Shown in pieces: positions 38,247 through 49,863 of a stretch of DNA of 64,000 nt. The stretch is from Rhodamnia argentea (Eukaryota > Streptophyta > Magnoliopsida > Myrtales > Myrtaceae), in assembly GCF_020921035.1 (NCBI RefSeq), contig NC_063158.1:25840178-25904177 (forward strand). The letters run 5' to 3'. Each line of letters starts with the position of its first letter. Position 1 is the first letter of the stretch. Position numbers and translations under genes: made by a program. Below the pieces are notes generated by a model that was given only the letters and a program-made list of their open reading frames with translations, ran no database searches and was not told the origin of the DNA.

Positions 38247-40319
38247 GTAAATTATAAAAAGAGGTAAGATGAGTTTGATGTCATAAAGCTCGGCATGCAC
38301 TTTTCTAAAACACGAATTTTCATGGCAACACTTTTCTCGGAAGAAAAATTATTTCATGAGCATGGGCAGCAAATTGAAAGAAAGAAAGAAAAAAAAAAAA
38401 AAGGTTCAGGCAATTTCACAGTACGACAGTACCAGGCAAGACCCCAAAGTGCGAAGATCTTGTTGTGACATTGAAAGGACATTTAATCTCAAAACTCATT
38501 GGGAAGGTGACGTTCCTCTGTCCTAGTACTGTGTCGTGAAAACCGACCATTCCTTGAGCTGCGGACACTCATGCGGTCTCCACCACTCTGCTCATCATTT
38601 TCAAACTCTGTACAGCTTTGTGATATTCATGAAGCACCTGCCGATATGGGGGCTATGCTTGGCTTTTAACATGGGGTCCCATCTTCAGAGAGATTTAAAG
38701 ATTCAGATTGAACTGGAATCATGTTAAAATAACAGGGCCATTTGAACATGCGACGAAAAAAAAGAGAGTGGTCTAGAAACATCCAAAAGTGAAGGGAGAA
38801 CTGAGTAAAAATGCGAAAGTGTTTTCGCCATCTGTCCTGGAGTGGTGATGGAGAAGATTCACCAGCTACCGTCTTTGTCAAACAGTACTTCAGCTATAAT
38901 TGCCCACGAAAGAACCATCTGCGGCTATCTATGTGTGGCATGCGAATTGTTGGGTCCTGGAAATCCAATCACCACAACAAGATTACTGTGTAGAAACATG
39001 CTATATACACTCATGAACCCATCTTCTAATCGTAAACTTTGAAGGAAAATGGTTTCCGAATGTGCTATCAGAACATAAATTTCTTTTCTTCCGACAGCAA
39101 AAGCATCGTAGTATTGGCGACAAGCATGTTATTCCGCACATTTTCCACTTCGTGTTCTTGGCCAAACGGTCTAATGCCCGTGTTCCTTACGTGTGTAAGG
39201 TAGAGCTTGCATTGGGGAAGTGTTAACAAAGAATGCACTGCGGTTCAATAATTTTGACAGTCTAAGACATCTACAATAGGTGTAGCCCAACAGTTTCATT
39301 AAACAGAACCATGAGAGTTTTGCAAATGGGAGGCATGAGCAATCGGTCTCTCTACAGGAGACTTGAAGCTGAATCAACAATATGTGCAGGAAATTCTAGC
39401 ATAAGACTCAGCTAGAGAGATGACGGAGGACAAAATAATGTTTCTGTTCAGAAAAAACCCTTAATTGATTTTGAAGTTGATAAAACATTCCATATTCTTT
39501 AATATCCGAGTTAATGCAATGAAATACTTATTCCGCAGATTATCGTAAAGTACATTCAATTTTTAAAGAATAGCTACACATGATTGAATCAGGTGGAAGA
39601 AGCTCATATGATGTTTAAGGAGCTCAAACGTTATCACAAAAATCAGGCTTTGAGGGAGAGAGTATTTCAGATGCAACCATGAGATTATCACGAGACATTT
39701 TTGAGATAATATATATGAGATGTTATATTATCACAACAACTAGTAAATCAAGCTGAATTCGTTCTTGAAGATTATTGATCACGAAAATCATTCGGGAGCA
39801 TGAATTAAGGGAGACAAGGATGATTTACCAAATGAAGAATTTTATCTTTGGAAATCTAGATCACGATTGTATGGGTGATCCGATCATGATTTGATGTAGC
39901 GCTAATCAGTAGACTTCTCTTGACCAAAAAAAAAAAAAAAATTCGGATAGAGCTTTATCTTTTTCTTTTTGCTTAATCTAACTTCACTATAGATGCGCAT
40001 TGAATTTCTTTAACGCGAAACATTTGAAATTTTGACAAATATAAAGTTAATGTAAATTCAAAATATATTTTCAGAATTTTTTCTTTTAGATTTTTCTTAG
40101 AGATTTTTCGCTAATTGATTAGATTCAAGCCAACATTTTATGAGATTGGGTCAATGTTAAGAGATTATTTGTATAATTTTTTCTTGACTATTGTTTAAAT
40201 TAAAGATCCTGTACGTGGGTTGGAACTCCTCTGATAATATTCGAAGAGGTTGGCTACGCCTGCCATGGGCTTCCACACTTTTAGGAAAAAAAAAAAAAGG
40301 TCAGAATATGCAATCACCA

Positions 40320-40490
40320 TTGGGTATCTTTGTAATTTTAGAAACCAAATTGATTAAATTAAAATTTCAAGGATCACATTGCACTTTGGGTTAAATTTTA
40401 GGACCATATTGGTCAAATTAAAAGTTTATGGACTACATTGCACATTAATGATCAAAATTCAAGGACAATTTGTGTCATTTTGCCTTTCGA
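40320..40490. repeat. Half fold-back element, family of 9089-9452
   Basis: Units such as aaatttcaaggatcacattg and attgcacattaatgatcaaa lead to a right end aaggacaatttgtgtcatttt, which matches the right arm of 9089-9452. The left arm is missing. It is flanked by two copies of a short host stretch. Confidence 0.5.
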
Positions 40491-40582
40491 AAATAGAAAA
40501 GGTACAAAAATGCAATCCCCATAGGGTATACTTGTGATTTTACGTGGGGCTCCCCATTAGCTATAGCACTTTAGGACTCTTC

Positions 40583-40589
40583 TATAAAG
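40583..40589 (+). promoter_or_regulatory. TATA box of DUF4408/DUF761 gene copy 2
   Basis: TATAAAG at 136 bases before the start codon, in a context (ctcttctataaagagg) shared with copy 1. The distance suits a 5' UTR of about 100 nt. Confidence 0.6.
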
Positions 40590-40718
40590 AGGAAAGAGGG
40601 GCACCATGATTCCATGTCGACCCAAAACCCACAAAGCAAAGAGAATTCCATCATTCACTTCCACAAACTCAGCTTGCCTTTAGCTTTTGCGCCCAACAAC
40701 GAAACAACCAAGCAAAAG

Positions 40719-41561
40719 ATGGATCAAAATGACAACTTGATGAAAGTCCAAACCGTTCACAAAACCAACAACATCAAGAACAGCCATTTCCTCAAGAGGA
40801 CTTTGAAACTTGTCATCTCAATCTCTCTGCTGTCTTTCGTTGTGTGTTATTCCTCAGGATACACTCTCCTCCCCCACTCCTTCAACGTCTGCTTCTCCAC
40901 GGTGCTGTTTTCGATCTTCACTCGCACCCTCGAGAGGAAGTTCATGTTCCTTGTTTGCAATGGGATCTTAGCTTTCCTTGCCAAGAGCTCCTCCAGTTCT
41001 AGCAGCTCTTCACCATCTAGGTCTGACCTTGATGGTGATGATGAGTTGCACAAGAAACGAGACGGGTCGGCTTTCGATGACTTACCTGAGGAGGAGATCA
41101 AAGTTTCAGCTTCTGAATCATCTGAAGTTGACGCTGTGACTGCGGAAAATGCTGCTACTACTGGGGATAACGAATACCGGGAAAACAATATGGTTCTTGC
41201 AGCTGAAGAAGAAGCAGAAGAAGAGGAGGAGGAGAAACTTCAAGACAAAGTAAAAGATAAAGAGGAGCAAGAAGAGCAAATGTTACAAGAAACCGAATTT
41301 GCTAATACAGCAATAGAAGAAGCAGAAGAAGAAAATGAAACTTGGGTCGTGGAAGAAGATGGCAGCCTCAGCAAACAAGAAGAAGAAGAAGAACTAGAAG
41401 AATGTGGCTACACGGGGGAAAAAACAGAATCACCGGCCGTTGCTACAGGAAATGAAGAGATGATGAGTATAGAGGAGCTGAACAAAAAGGTTGAGGAATT
41501 CATTAGGAAGATGAAAGAGGAGATCAGGATTGAAGCAAAAAGTCAGCTGATTGCAGTGTGA
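40719..41561 (+). CDS. DUF4408/DUF761-type plant protein, copy 2, intact
   Basis: A single-exon gene of 280 aa. The ATG at 40719 is chosen because copy 1 has the same start (MDQNDN) at the same place; an in-frame upstream ATG at 40614 would add 35 residues but is not supported by copy 1. Residues about 28-45 (LKLVISISLLSFVVCYS) and 53-88 (FNVCFSTVLFSIFTR, FMFLVCNGILAFLAK) are hydrophobic, as in DUF4408 proteins, suggesting membrane association. A Ser run follows, then a long Glu-rich acidic linker (about 100-240). The C-terminus EELNKKVEEFIRKMKEEIRI ending KSQLIAV is the DUF761 signature. The biochemical function of this plant family is not known. The gene lies in the second copy of a direct duplication; the first copy is frameshifted, so this is probably the working member. 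Confidence 0.85.
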   Translation: MDQNDNLMKVQTVHKTNNIKNSHFLKRTLKLVISISLLSFVVCYSSGYTLLPHSFNVCFSTVLFSIFTRTLERKFMFLVCNGILAFLAKSSSSSSSSSPSRSDLDGDDELHKKRDGSAFDDLPEEEIKVSASESSEVDAVTAENAATTGDNEYRENNMVLAAEEEAEEEEEEKLQDKVKDKEEQEEQMLQETEFANTAIEEAEEENETWVVEEDGSLSKQEEEEELEECGYTGEKTESPAVATGNEEMMSIEELNKKVEEFIRKMKEEIRIEAKSQLIAV

Positions 41562-43935
41562 CTGTAAGACAATCATGTACATGATGAGCGAACTAGGCAA
41601 ATTCCATCAAGGGTTTGTCTCACTTAGGGTGGATGACGACCAAGCTCTCATGTTTATGTCTCTTTCAGCACTGCTAGTCCTGTCCTAGATCAAATAGCAG
41701 TTACAGTTTCATAAACAAAATGTCTAGCCTTTCCTTCTTTACCTCCCTTGAGTTACATCACTGTGCGTAGCTCTTAATGGTCCATAGGAGTCAGTATCTG
41801 GAAGAATAAATTTTGTATGCATCCGCATCTTCTCTTTACGGTTCAGCAGCAAGAGTAGATTCCAAGCAAAAGGAAAGACCATCACGTCGGAATCTATAAA
41901 AGGAAAGTTTCTGTTTTTGACATCATCTAAATTCATAAACTTTTAAATATCACAGTCTAATGAGCGCTCCAAAGAAAAGTATCAAGCCCGTAATCTTGGA
42001 AGTAGTTCTTTAGTTATTTGTCGTTTTGTATTCTTATTTGAAGGTGAGTATAAACCCCATCCCAATATCGTTTTTTCTTCGTGTGAGACTCGGGTTTCAC
42101 GATGTGGTTGGGACAAACGTGGGAATAGCGCGATCTTCATTTGAATTATTATTATTATAATAATTTTTTGGGGGGGGGGGGCGGTGTTGTCGTGTTGTTT
42201 GGACAAAGTAATTATTACTCTGGCAGAACTTGAAAGTGTCAGGCTCTTTCAACAGTAATGAATCACGAGTGATGTGATCATGTGATGTAGTACCTCAGTC
42301 TACTGCAGAAAATCGTACTCCCGGTTCTTTCAGCATCTGGAGCGATGGGAGTGCTAAATCATCCAACAGCAAGAGATGCTGACATTAAGCGACAAGATAA
42401 TCATGGCTGTTTGATGACAGGAGTAACGAAAAATGCCAGCGATATTACAACTTTCTGCTAGAAGTCGTTTACAAGTTTACGCCGCATAACTCGTCTTGTA
42501 GGATATTCAAATAAGTTATCTTGGGTCGAATCGAACCAGCATCCCTTGAAAAAAAATTATAATATATATGATTTTTTTAGTTCTAGAACAGATATCCCTT
42601 TTTTTTTGTCGAAAAATAGATATCCCTTTAAGTGTGTTAAGTGTTTAGATTTGGTTATGAGATCATTAATGAAATTGACACTCTGGGAATTGATCGGCAA
42701 TACCAAGTCATCTCTCAAGTGATGACTTGACTCTTTAGGCCGGCACCTCTCGTTCTAATGATGTGGTGGGAGGACAGGAGGATTTGCATATCTTTAACAG
42801 GTTTAGCCAAAACATGAAGATAGCCATTGCTCGGACCATATTAAAAGAGTCATGTTTCTGATTAGTTATATGATTGCTCATCTTATTTTTTTGACGAGGG
42901 ACTGTATCATGAAAGCCAATACTGCCTATGAGTCCCTATGCCTTTTGCATTATAATAATCCGAAATTTACCATGCCAACTTTGTACGACTCTTCAACTAA
43001 TCAGTTTTCTTTCCATCATATGCACACGAAAATGTTCTTGGAGGCACACCAGAAGATGCGTGTGGTGGGGGAAAGGAGACTGAGACACAATATCTCAAAC
43101 CCTCTCTTTATTAACACATCTTATGTTTGTGTAAGAACCAACAAAGTTATGTACCGTTCGTACACAGAAACGAGACAAATTTCACGATCAATTTCACTAG
43201 CTAAGGAGAAGCAAACGTGACTCTGATGTCTGAGCTTCGACCTCAATCATAGCATGCTTGTTAGACAGGGACAAGACGGCCTCAATTAGACTAAGCAGAA
43301 CACACCAAAACCGACTCTTTGGACAATCTTTCCAAGTGTTGGAAATTTTCCTTTTGCTTTTGCCACCTCACCTCAAGTGCTCTCCAGTGGAGGAGCTCCA
43401 ACTGTTGGTACTTTCCAAATGATTGCGTACCAATTATTGTGTGCATCAATCAATTTCAAGTAGATATGCAAGAGGAGAGAGTAGAATACTATTGCGTTGA
43501 GACCCTCTTTGGTTTCATCCTCAATTTCTTGTGGCCTACATGATCTTGCTATAGAATGTCAAGCTGAATATTGGACACACTCTCAAGAACCCAATAATGT
43601 ACGGGGGGCTGTTGAAACTTGAAAGCAATCATGCAAGCTGAGGGCTGCGTTCCTAAAACCACCAGGTAAGATTGAAATAGTGTCATAACCTAGATACTAT
43701 ATGGGGTTGCGTCCTTAATTACATACATGATCAATATGATGCAAGCATGGTTTTTCTTAATTCCATGTCACAGAAATTATACGAGAGATCATACGGGTTT
43801 GATGTTTGATAACCTCTTGAGTCTGTAAAGAAATCGTAAAGTTTTGTACCAGTACTCAATTGAAGCAGCAAGCTCAGTACTTTTTTTTGTACTAAAGCAC
43901 AAATTCTCATGGAAACACTTTGCTTGAAAAAATTA

Positions 43936-44321
43936 GGGGAAAAATGTCGAAAAAGTCCTAAACCTATTGCATTAACGTCAATTTGATCCTAAACTTTTTT
44001 TGGTGTCAACTTAGTCTTAAATCTTTTGCATTGGTGCCAATTCAGTACTAAACCTTTTTTTTATGCCAATTTAATCCTAAACTTTTTGCATTGCTGTCAA
44101 TTCAATCCTAAATTGGCCAATTGAATATGCAAAAGGTTTAGGATTGAATTGGCACCAATGCAAAATATTTAAGACCACATTGGCAATAATAAAATATTTA
44201 TAACTGAATTGACACCAATACAAAAGGTTTAAGACTAAACTGGTACTAAAAAAATGTTTATAACTAAATAAACACAAAAGCAATAGGTTTATTGATTTAG
44301 GACTTTCTTAACACTTCCCCC
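43936..44321. repeat. Mutator-like fold-back element, copy 2 only
   Basis: Left end ggggaaaaatgtcgaaaaag; right end, inverted, ggggaagtgttaagaaag. Inside are alternating units of 'aaaccttttgcattggtgcc' type in both orientations. The matching place in copy 1 (near 38345) is empty. Flanks share a gaaaaaatta / gaagtatta-like word. Confidence 0.6.
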
Positions 44322-45429
44322 AAAGAAGTATTATTTCATGAGTATCAGCAGAAAATTGAAAGAAGGAAAAAAGGTTCAGGCAATTTCACAGCACAGCAGT
44401 ACTAAGGTAAGACCCCAAAGTGCCAAGATCTGATACTATGACAATGAAAGGACATTTAAGCTCAAAACTCATGGGGAAGGTGACATTCCTCTGTCCTAGT
44501 ACTGTGTTGCGAAAACCGACCATTCCTCGAGCTTCGTACGCTTACGTGGTCTCTACAACTCTCCTCATCATTTTCAAACTCTGTACAACTTTCTAATAAT
44601 CGCAAAGCATCTGTCGATATGGGGGCGTGCTTGGCTTTTAACATGGGGTCCTTCCTGAGAGAGAGTGAAGATTCAGATTGAACTGGAATCATGTCAAAAT
44701 AACAGGGGCATTTGAACATGCAACAAAAAAACAGAGTGATCTAGAAACATCCAAAAGTGAAGGAGAACTCAGTAAAAAATGCGAAGTGTTTTCGCTATCA
44801 GTCCTGGATTGGAGAAGATTCAGCAGCTACAGTCTTTGTCAAACAGTACTTAAGCTATAACTGCACACGAAAGAACCATCTGCGGCTATCTGTATGTGGC
44901 ATGCGAATTGTTGACAAGTATGTAATTCCACACATTTTCCAGAACGTGAATATTTCTTTTTTCTTCGGCCAAACCATGATAGCATAGGTGACAAGCATGT
45001 AATTCCACACATTTGCCAGTTCCAGTTCTCGGCCAAACGGTCTGATGCTCGGGTTTCTTACTTGTGTAAGGTAAAGCTTGCATTGGGGAAATGCTAACAT
45101 AGAACATAGAATGCACTGCAGTTCAATAACTTTGACAGTCAACGACTTCTACGATAGGAGTAGCCCACCAGTTTAATTAAACAGAACCAGGAGAGTTTTG
45201 TAAATGGGAGGCATCAGCAATCGGCCTCTCTGCAGGAGACTCGAACCTGAATCAACAATAATATGTGTAGGAAAAATTCTAGCACAACACTCAGCCGGAG
45301 AGATGACAGAGGAAAAAGTCAACTTTTGAGATCACGATTTGACACTCTAACTTTCGGAAGGATCGCTTGTATCGCTTAAAATAATTAGTTAATGAGAAAT
45401 GCTTTCATAATTGACAGCTTATATAACGA

Positions 45430-45535
45430 TGAAAATATTTTTTTCGTTTATCCAATATTTTAAGCAATATAGGCTATCACTTTTAGGAAAGTATTTTCCA
45501 AATCATTCGTTTCCTGCGAAACAAATGGAGCCTTA
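45430..45535. repeat. Half element of the 'ggctccattt' family
   Basis: The right end, read on the minus strand, is aaggctccatttgtttc followed by acttttcctaaaagtg-like words. This matches the arms of 30895-31627. Its partner arm is not clear. Confidence 0.4.
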
Positions 45536-46196
45536 ATCCTAAACAAACAAATTCTTATTTTCCTTACATTTAGGATTATAATATTTAGATTATTATCTTA
45601 GAGATTCTCAAGTTAAACATTCACACTTCTATTTAACGAAAATAGGAGAAAGATATTATAGCATCCATTTGAAACAGTCCATACACACGAGATGTCACGA
45701 GGATATCTCATGTCTTCCCAGCATGACATACCATTGACTGCCAAGCCAAAGGATATGCAATCACATTTTGCTGCTGTAATTGCTTCGCACTTTCAAGAAG
45801 ATTCACAAAAGAAACAGAAAAACAGAAAAAAATAATTAAGCTTTGTCATCAAGACATTCATCTTTGTTGGTGAAATGCAGCTGATCTACTTCAGGTATTT
45901 TCTATTACAAATTGTGCGAAGAGTACCTCGTGCCCATGTCATCATCTTTGGTTCTTTAACTTCAGCTTCAGGAGTGATTCACTCGGAGCCACCAACGGGC
46001 GATTGCAGAGTAATGATGTCTATAGCAAGTCCCTGCATGTACAGTCCACTCCCTCTCGCGCTCGACCACAGAAATAGAGCAAAAGATCTTCACTTCTCTT
46101 CACATTTCTGACCATTTTCAATCATCTGTTCAATCCTCATGTGAAAAAAGCAGGAAGCTCAGGCACTTGCAAGTAACACAAGCACCATCAGAAAGA

Positions 46197-48454
46197 TCAT
46201 CCAGTTGGAGAAAGTGTCAAATCCACTGCGATGCCATCGGTCTCTGGCATGCTCCTAACTTCTTCAAGGATCCTCCTGACTTCTTTCATTAATTCCCTGC
46301 GGACATAATTGGTACGCCCCCTTGTAAGCGATGATTCTGTGAACAGTGACTCGCTGAGGGACTGATATTCTCGAAACCATTCATCGTCGGTATCTTGAGA
46401 AGCAGCTTCATCATAACATGTTATAGAGCTTTCTCGGCACCATCTAGTAATGAAGTACTTAGCGGGAAGTTGAAAGTAATTCTTTCTAACAAAAACACAA
46501 AGGGCGTGTCTGCATAAAATCCCTGAAGATTCAAATTCCTTACATGAGCAGTGAATATGCTCTTCTTCTGGTATCCACATGACAAGACAGTCACCATCCA
46601 TCTTCTTATAATGGCGTAAAAGGTAGGAGCCATCAGCCAATTCAGACAAGGCATATTGCATGGCCAGCACGAGTTCATTTTGCAAAACATTGAATGCAAA
46701 AGGTGTTAGAATGCCTCGAGCATGCTCTTCCATTGGAATGCATGCTTTGGAAGGTATATACTGCATTTCATGGTGTGACTGGTTTTGAAAAGTAACCGAT
46801 ATTCCGACCTGAAAAAAGCCCAAAAACTCAACATTAAGGTGGGGGAAGAAAAGGATATCAAAGGGAATATAAGGTCATGGAGAGGACAAAACCTTCAAGT
46901 GCTATACCTGGTCAAAAAAGCTACGCAAGCATGCATTTGGGCCAAAGATCCCTTTCAGGAATGAATCTACAGATCTAAAAAATGCAACAGTTGTCATTCG
47001 AGCAAGAAAGTGACCCCTCGTATAGCACAAAGCCCAAGAAGTCCTAATTGAATAAAGTAAAGCAATGTGTTTATCTGAACCCAGTCCAAACCGAGAAACC
47101 GTTTCATTCCACTGTAACTCAAAGTCCTCTGTATTCTCTACACAATGCAATGCATCAAACTCAGATCTGAAGTCTGCATATTGAGATCCAAGTGGAACAG
47201 AGAACCAACTTGATACCTTGGGCAAAATATTCCATATGCAAGTAACGTGTCTTGTGTTTGGTAGTTCGCCCCTAACTGCATCTCTGAGGCCTGGGTCTAG
47301 ATCAGTTAAGATTGTTTGAGGACTTCTTCCTCTCATAAACCGGACAAAACTCTGTATCCAGGGAGATAAACATCATCTATGAGGATATGCAGAGCACATG
47401 ATATGGATCTATCTAGAGAGACAGAGAGATAAACCTGTAAAGCCCAGGCAAATGATCGAGGCGCCTCGTCCTGCAACAGAACACATCCGAAAGCGATCAT
47501 TCTGCCATTACTGTCAATGCCAAACCATGCCCCAAACAACATACCATAAGTGATTGATCGGTATGACGTGTCAAAATGCACCACATCACCAAACATGGTA
47601 TACGCACTAACTGAATCACTGTATGACCAAGCGATGTGCTCAAGTTTTTCATTTTCATCCACGCTATAATCATAACTAAAGCTTTCATCTGCCTCCTTTG
47701 AGGCCTTGCAGGCCTCCAGAAGTTCCATTATATCGTTTTCCCTCTTTTCATTGAGCAAAGCATCATTTTCTTGAACAACTTTCTTCCTGTTCTGAATAAA
47801 GTTCCTAACATCCCTCTCCAAGAATGGTAATTGTCCACCTTGAATCCCCTTTTCTAATTGCAAGACCTTCACTATGCGATGAATCGGAAACCCGGCTTTA
47901 GATAGCAAGAGTATCCGCTCTTGATCAGCTTCATGAATCTTTCTGTAAGCAGGCAAGAGACGAACCTCGTCGTCTTCCAGCAGCTCATGATTGTGAACAT
48001 TACTGAATTGCACGACAAACCACTGCGAAACGCCTTCCACAACCTCCTTCGACATGTACATCTTCGCATCGCAGCCGCACCGAACGGATTTCCGATCCCT
48101 GTGGTGCTCCCCACTAGGTTTTTTCCTCACAGGCGCAAACCCGGACCGATAACAAACAAAGTCGCGCTTGTAAATACCCAACTGAGGGCTCAATCTTGAG
48201 CGCTCTTTCCTAACAGAGAAACCATTCTTCCTCGCGAAGTTGCTGTAATACTCAAACGCGTCGTCATCACTCTTGAACACCATGCCCACATACGGGACTA
48301 CCATAGCCTCGGCCGACGCCGCTTCCACTTTCGCCAACTGGGAGGCAACTACGGCCACTTCATTATCGCCTTCACATGTAACAAAGCATTTCCAATCCCC
48401 ACACGGGCATTGCTGCCGCTGTATCCATAAGTTCTTCGATGACAATGATGTCAT
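46197..48454 (-). CDS. FRS10: FAR1-related sequence protein, FRS10-like
   Basis: FRS proteins are transcription regulators derived from Mutator-like transposases and are related to the phytochrome A signalling factors FHY3/FAR1. Three exons join in phase 0: 48454-47435, 47351-46908 and 46808-46197, giving 691 aa. The start is fixed by the FRS10-type opening (LWIQRQQCPCGDWKC). Residues about 60-160 form the FAR1 zinc-finger DNA-binding domain (FEYYSNFARKNGFSVRKERS, later VRCGCDAKMY and FSNVHNHEL). Residues about 285-390 match the MULE transposase fold: VVHFDTSY with Asp295 and ILTDLD with Asp357 keep two of the acidic positions. The SWIM zinc finger reads C-S-C...C-R-H at Cys575, Cys577, Cys587 and His589, all present. 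Overall likeness to Arabidopsis FRS10 extends through the whole protein. It is a domesticated host gene: no terminal inverted repeats flank it. It diverges from the K+ channel gene. Confidence 0.93.
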
Positions 48455-49863
48455 TACACAAAACTACCCAATACTAGCACTACACAGCTCCCAATACAGA
48501 AATGTCAATACCCAAGTGATCCAAGAAGCAGCAAACATTAATCCTGGATGTCGAAGATGAAAGCTACAAGCAGTAGTATGATTGTATAACCTTGTCAAGA
48601 TTAGTTCTTTTTTCCCCCTTTCCCTTGGAACAACAAACTAACCTGTAGCACAACCAGTAATGAAAAAGAAAGGAGGACTTCGAACTAAGCTGAAAATGCC
48701 CGCCTTTTTCTGAGGCTAGAGAATCAGAGGTAGAAGTAAAACCCTAGCTGCTCCGTCCGCTGCTTGCTTCTTCAACAGTCTCATTTTCTCTTTTCTCTTC
48801 TTTGCTCCCCAGATTCCAACTTGACCGGAAATTTTTCTTTCGTTTTCCGGGAAAGGAAAGAAAACGCGAACCCGTGAAACTCAGTTGGGCCCTTTTCGGC
48901 CAACAAAGGCCGAACGAGACAATGCTTGGGACTTGCACTTGGGCCCAAATTGCTATTTTCAGATTCGCATTTCAAAGGCGTATTCTTTTTATCATTATGA
49001 ACGTTGAATATTTCAATTCATCCAAGACGTGCCTAAAAGGATGCTCATCTTCACAGAATTTCGCGCCTGCATTGATGCGGGAACACAGTTTAATAATGGT
49101 TGCGTGGAAACAACGGGCCTTGAGCATCCTCTTTCGGAAAGTTTGGATCTTGCAGTCCTTTTCCATTTCTGATGCCACTTTCTCTTTGATGAACTCGCTT
49201 TCTCAGGTAAATTAGAGAAAGCTCACTGTTTCATTTTCAGCTCGAAGAGGGAGACATGCACATATGGCTTTGCAGTAAATCTCCCATGTTTCTTGTTTGT
49301 GTTTCTTCTTTGAGTCTCCACATGATCATCTGACCTTTCTGAGATGTGTTGCAGATTGAATAGTGTTTAAGAGATCGCGAATCTCTTTTTATATTTGATC
49401 GAATAATTTGTGTCTCTTCAAAGTAGAGATCCATACATGTCTTCCTAAGCTTGCCGGTCGAACTAGAGGATGAATTTTTGTTTAGTCCAAGCCTTCTTGG
49501 CATTGTTTAATCCATTCATTTACATTCTTGGCTGTGTTTCATCTGCAATGTTGTCTATGCTAGTATGTAGTGGTCAACGTTGATTGAAATTGTCCTTGGC
49601 CTTGATATAGAAAGCAAAGTCTAAAGGGAAACAAAGTCTCTCTCTTATCACAATCTATAAGCCTGAGATCTGTTTCATGAAATCAAAGAGAATCACCAGT
49701 TTACATCATGGTACGGGGAACTGAGTTCATGGCGAAGTTTGAAAACACAAACCACCGGACAGTAAACAAGACGGCGGGAAATTCATAGAATGTCCCTTGA
49801 CCGATTGCTGAATGCTCCAAAAATTGCAGGCTGCTTAAAGAGGACGAATCGGTAGCATTTGAT
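48455..49863. other. Divergent promoter region between FRS10 and TPK1
   Basis: The two genes point away from each other across about 1.4 kb. A non-coding first exon for the channel gene may end at about 49206 (TCTCAG|GTAAAT), with an acceptor near 49830 (ATTGCAG|GCTGC). The part next to FRS10 (48455-48900) should hold its 5' UTR. No other gene is visible. Confidence 0.45.

Larger units (their letters stand above)
33345..39433 (+). repeat. Segmental duplication 1, copy 1
   Basis: This stretch aligns along its length with 40228-45315 in the same orientation. Both begin gataatattcgaagaggttg and both end near gggaggcat...cagtcggtctc-type sequence followed by an agagatgac word. The copies differ by point changes, small indels and by elements present in only one of them: 35913-36304, 36545-37040 and 37647-38246 here, 43936-44321 in copy 2. 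Confidence 0.88.
34484..40227. other. Spacer of duplication copy 1, no supported gene
   Basis: Most of this spacer aligns with the copy 2 spacer. It holds a GA microsatellite and three inserted elements, listed separately. Between 39434 and 40227 lies ordinary AT-rich DNA that separates the copies. Short open frames in one copy are not kept open in the other, which argues against coding. Confidence 0.5.
40228..45315 (+). repeat. Segmental duplication 1, copy 2
   Basis: Direct copy of 33345-39433, separated from it by about 800 bases. It contains the intact DUF4408/DUF761 gene. Near its left edge a ~70-bp stretch (aatgcaatccccatagggta and its variant) is repeated on both sides of a half fold-back element at 40320-40490, a local rearrangement not seen in copy 1. 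Confidence 0.88.
41562..46196. other. Spacer of duplication copy 2 and beyond, no supported gene
   Basis: Contains the 3' UTR of the DUF761 gene, paralogous spacer DNA, the element at 43936-44321 and a half element near 45430-45535. A 122-codon open frame at 42852-43220 is interrupted in copy 1 and has no recognisable motif. Nothing else is seen. Confidence 0.5.

Noticed and set aside
42852-43220. 122-codon plus-strand open frame in duplication copy 2
   Set aside because: The matching part of copy 1 is interrupted by an insertion and lacks part of the frame, and no domain is recognised. Nothing points to selection on it.
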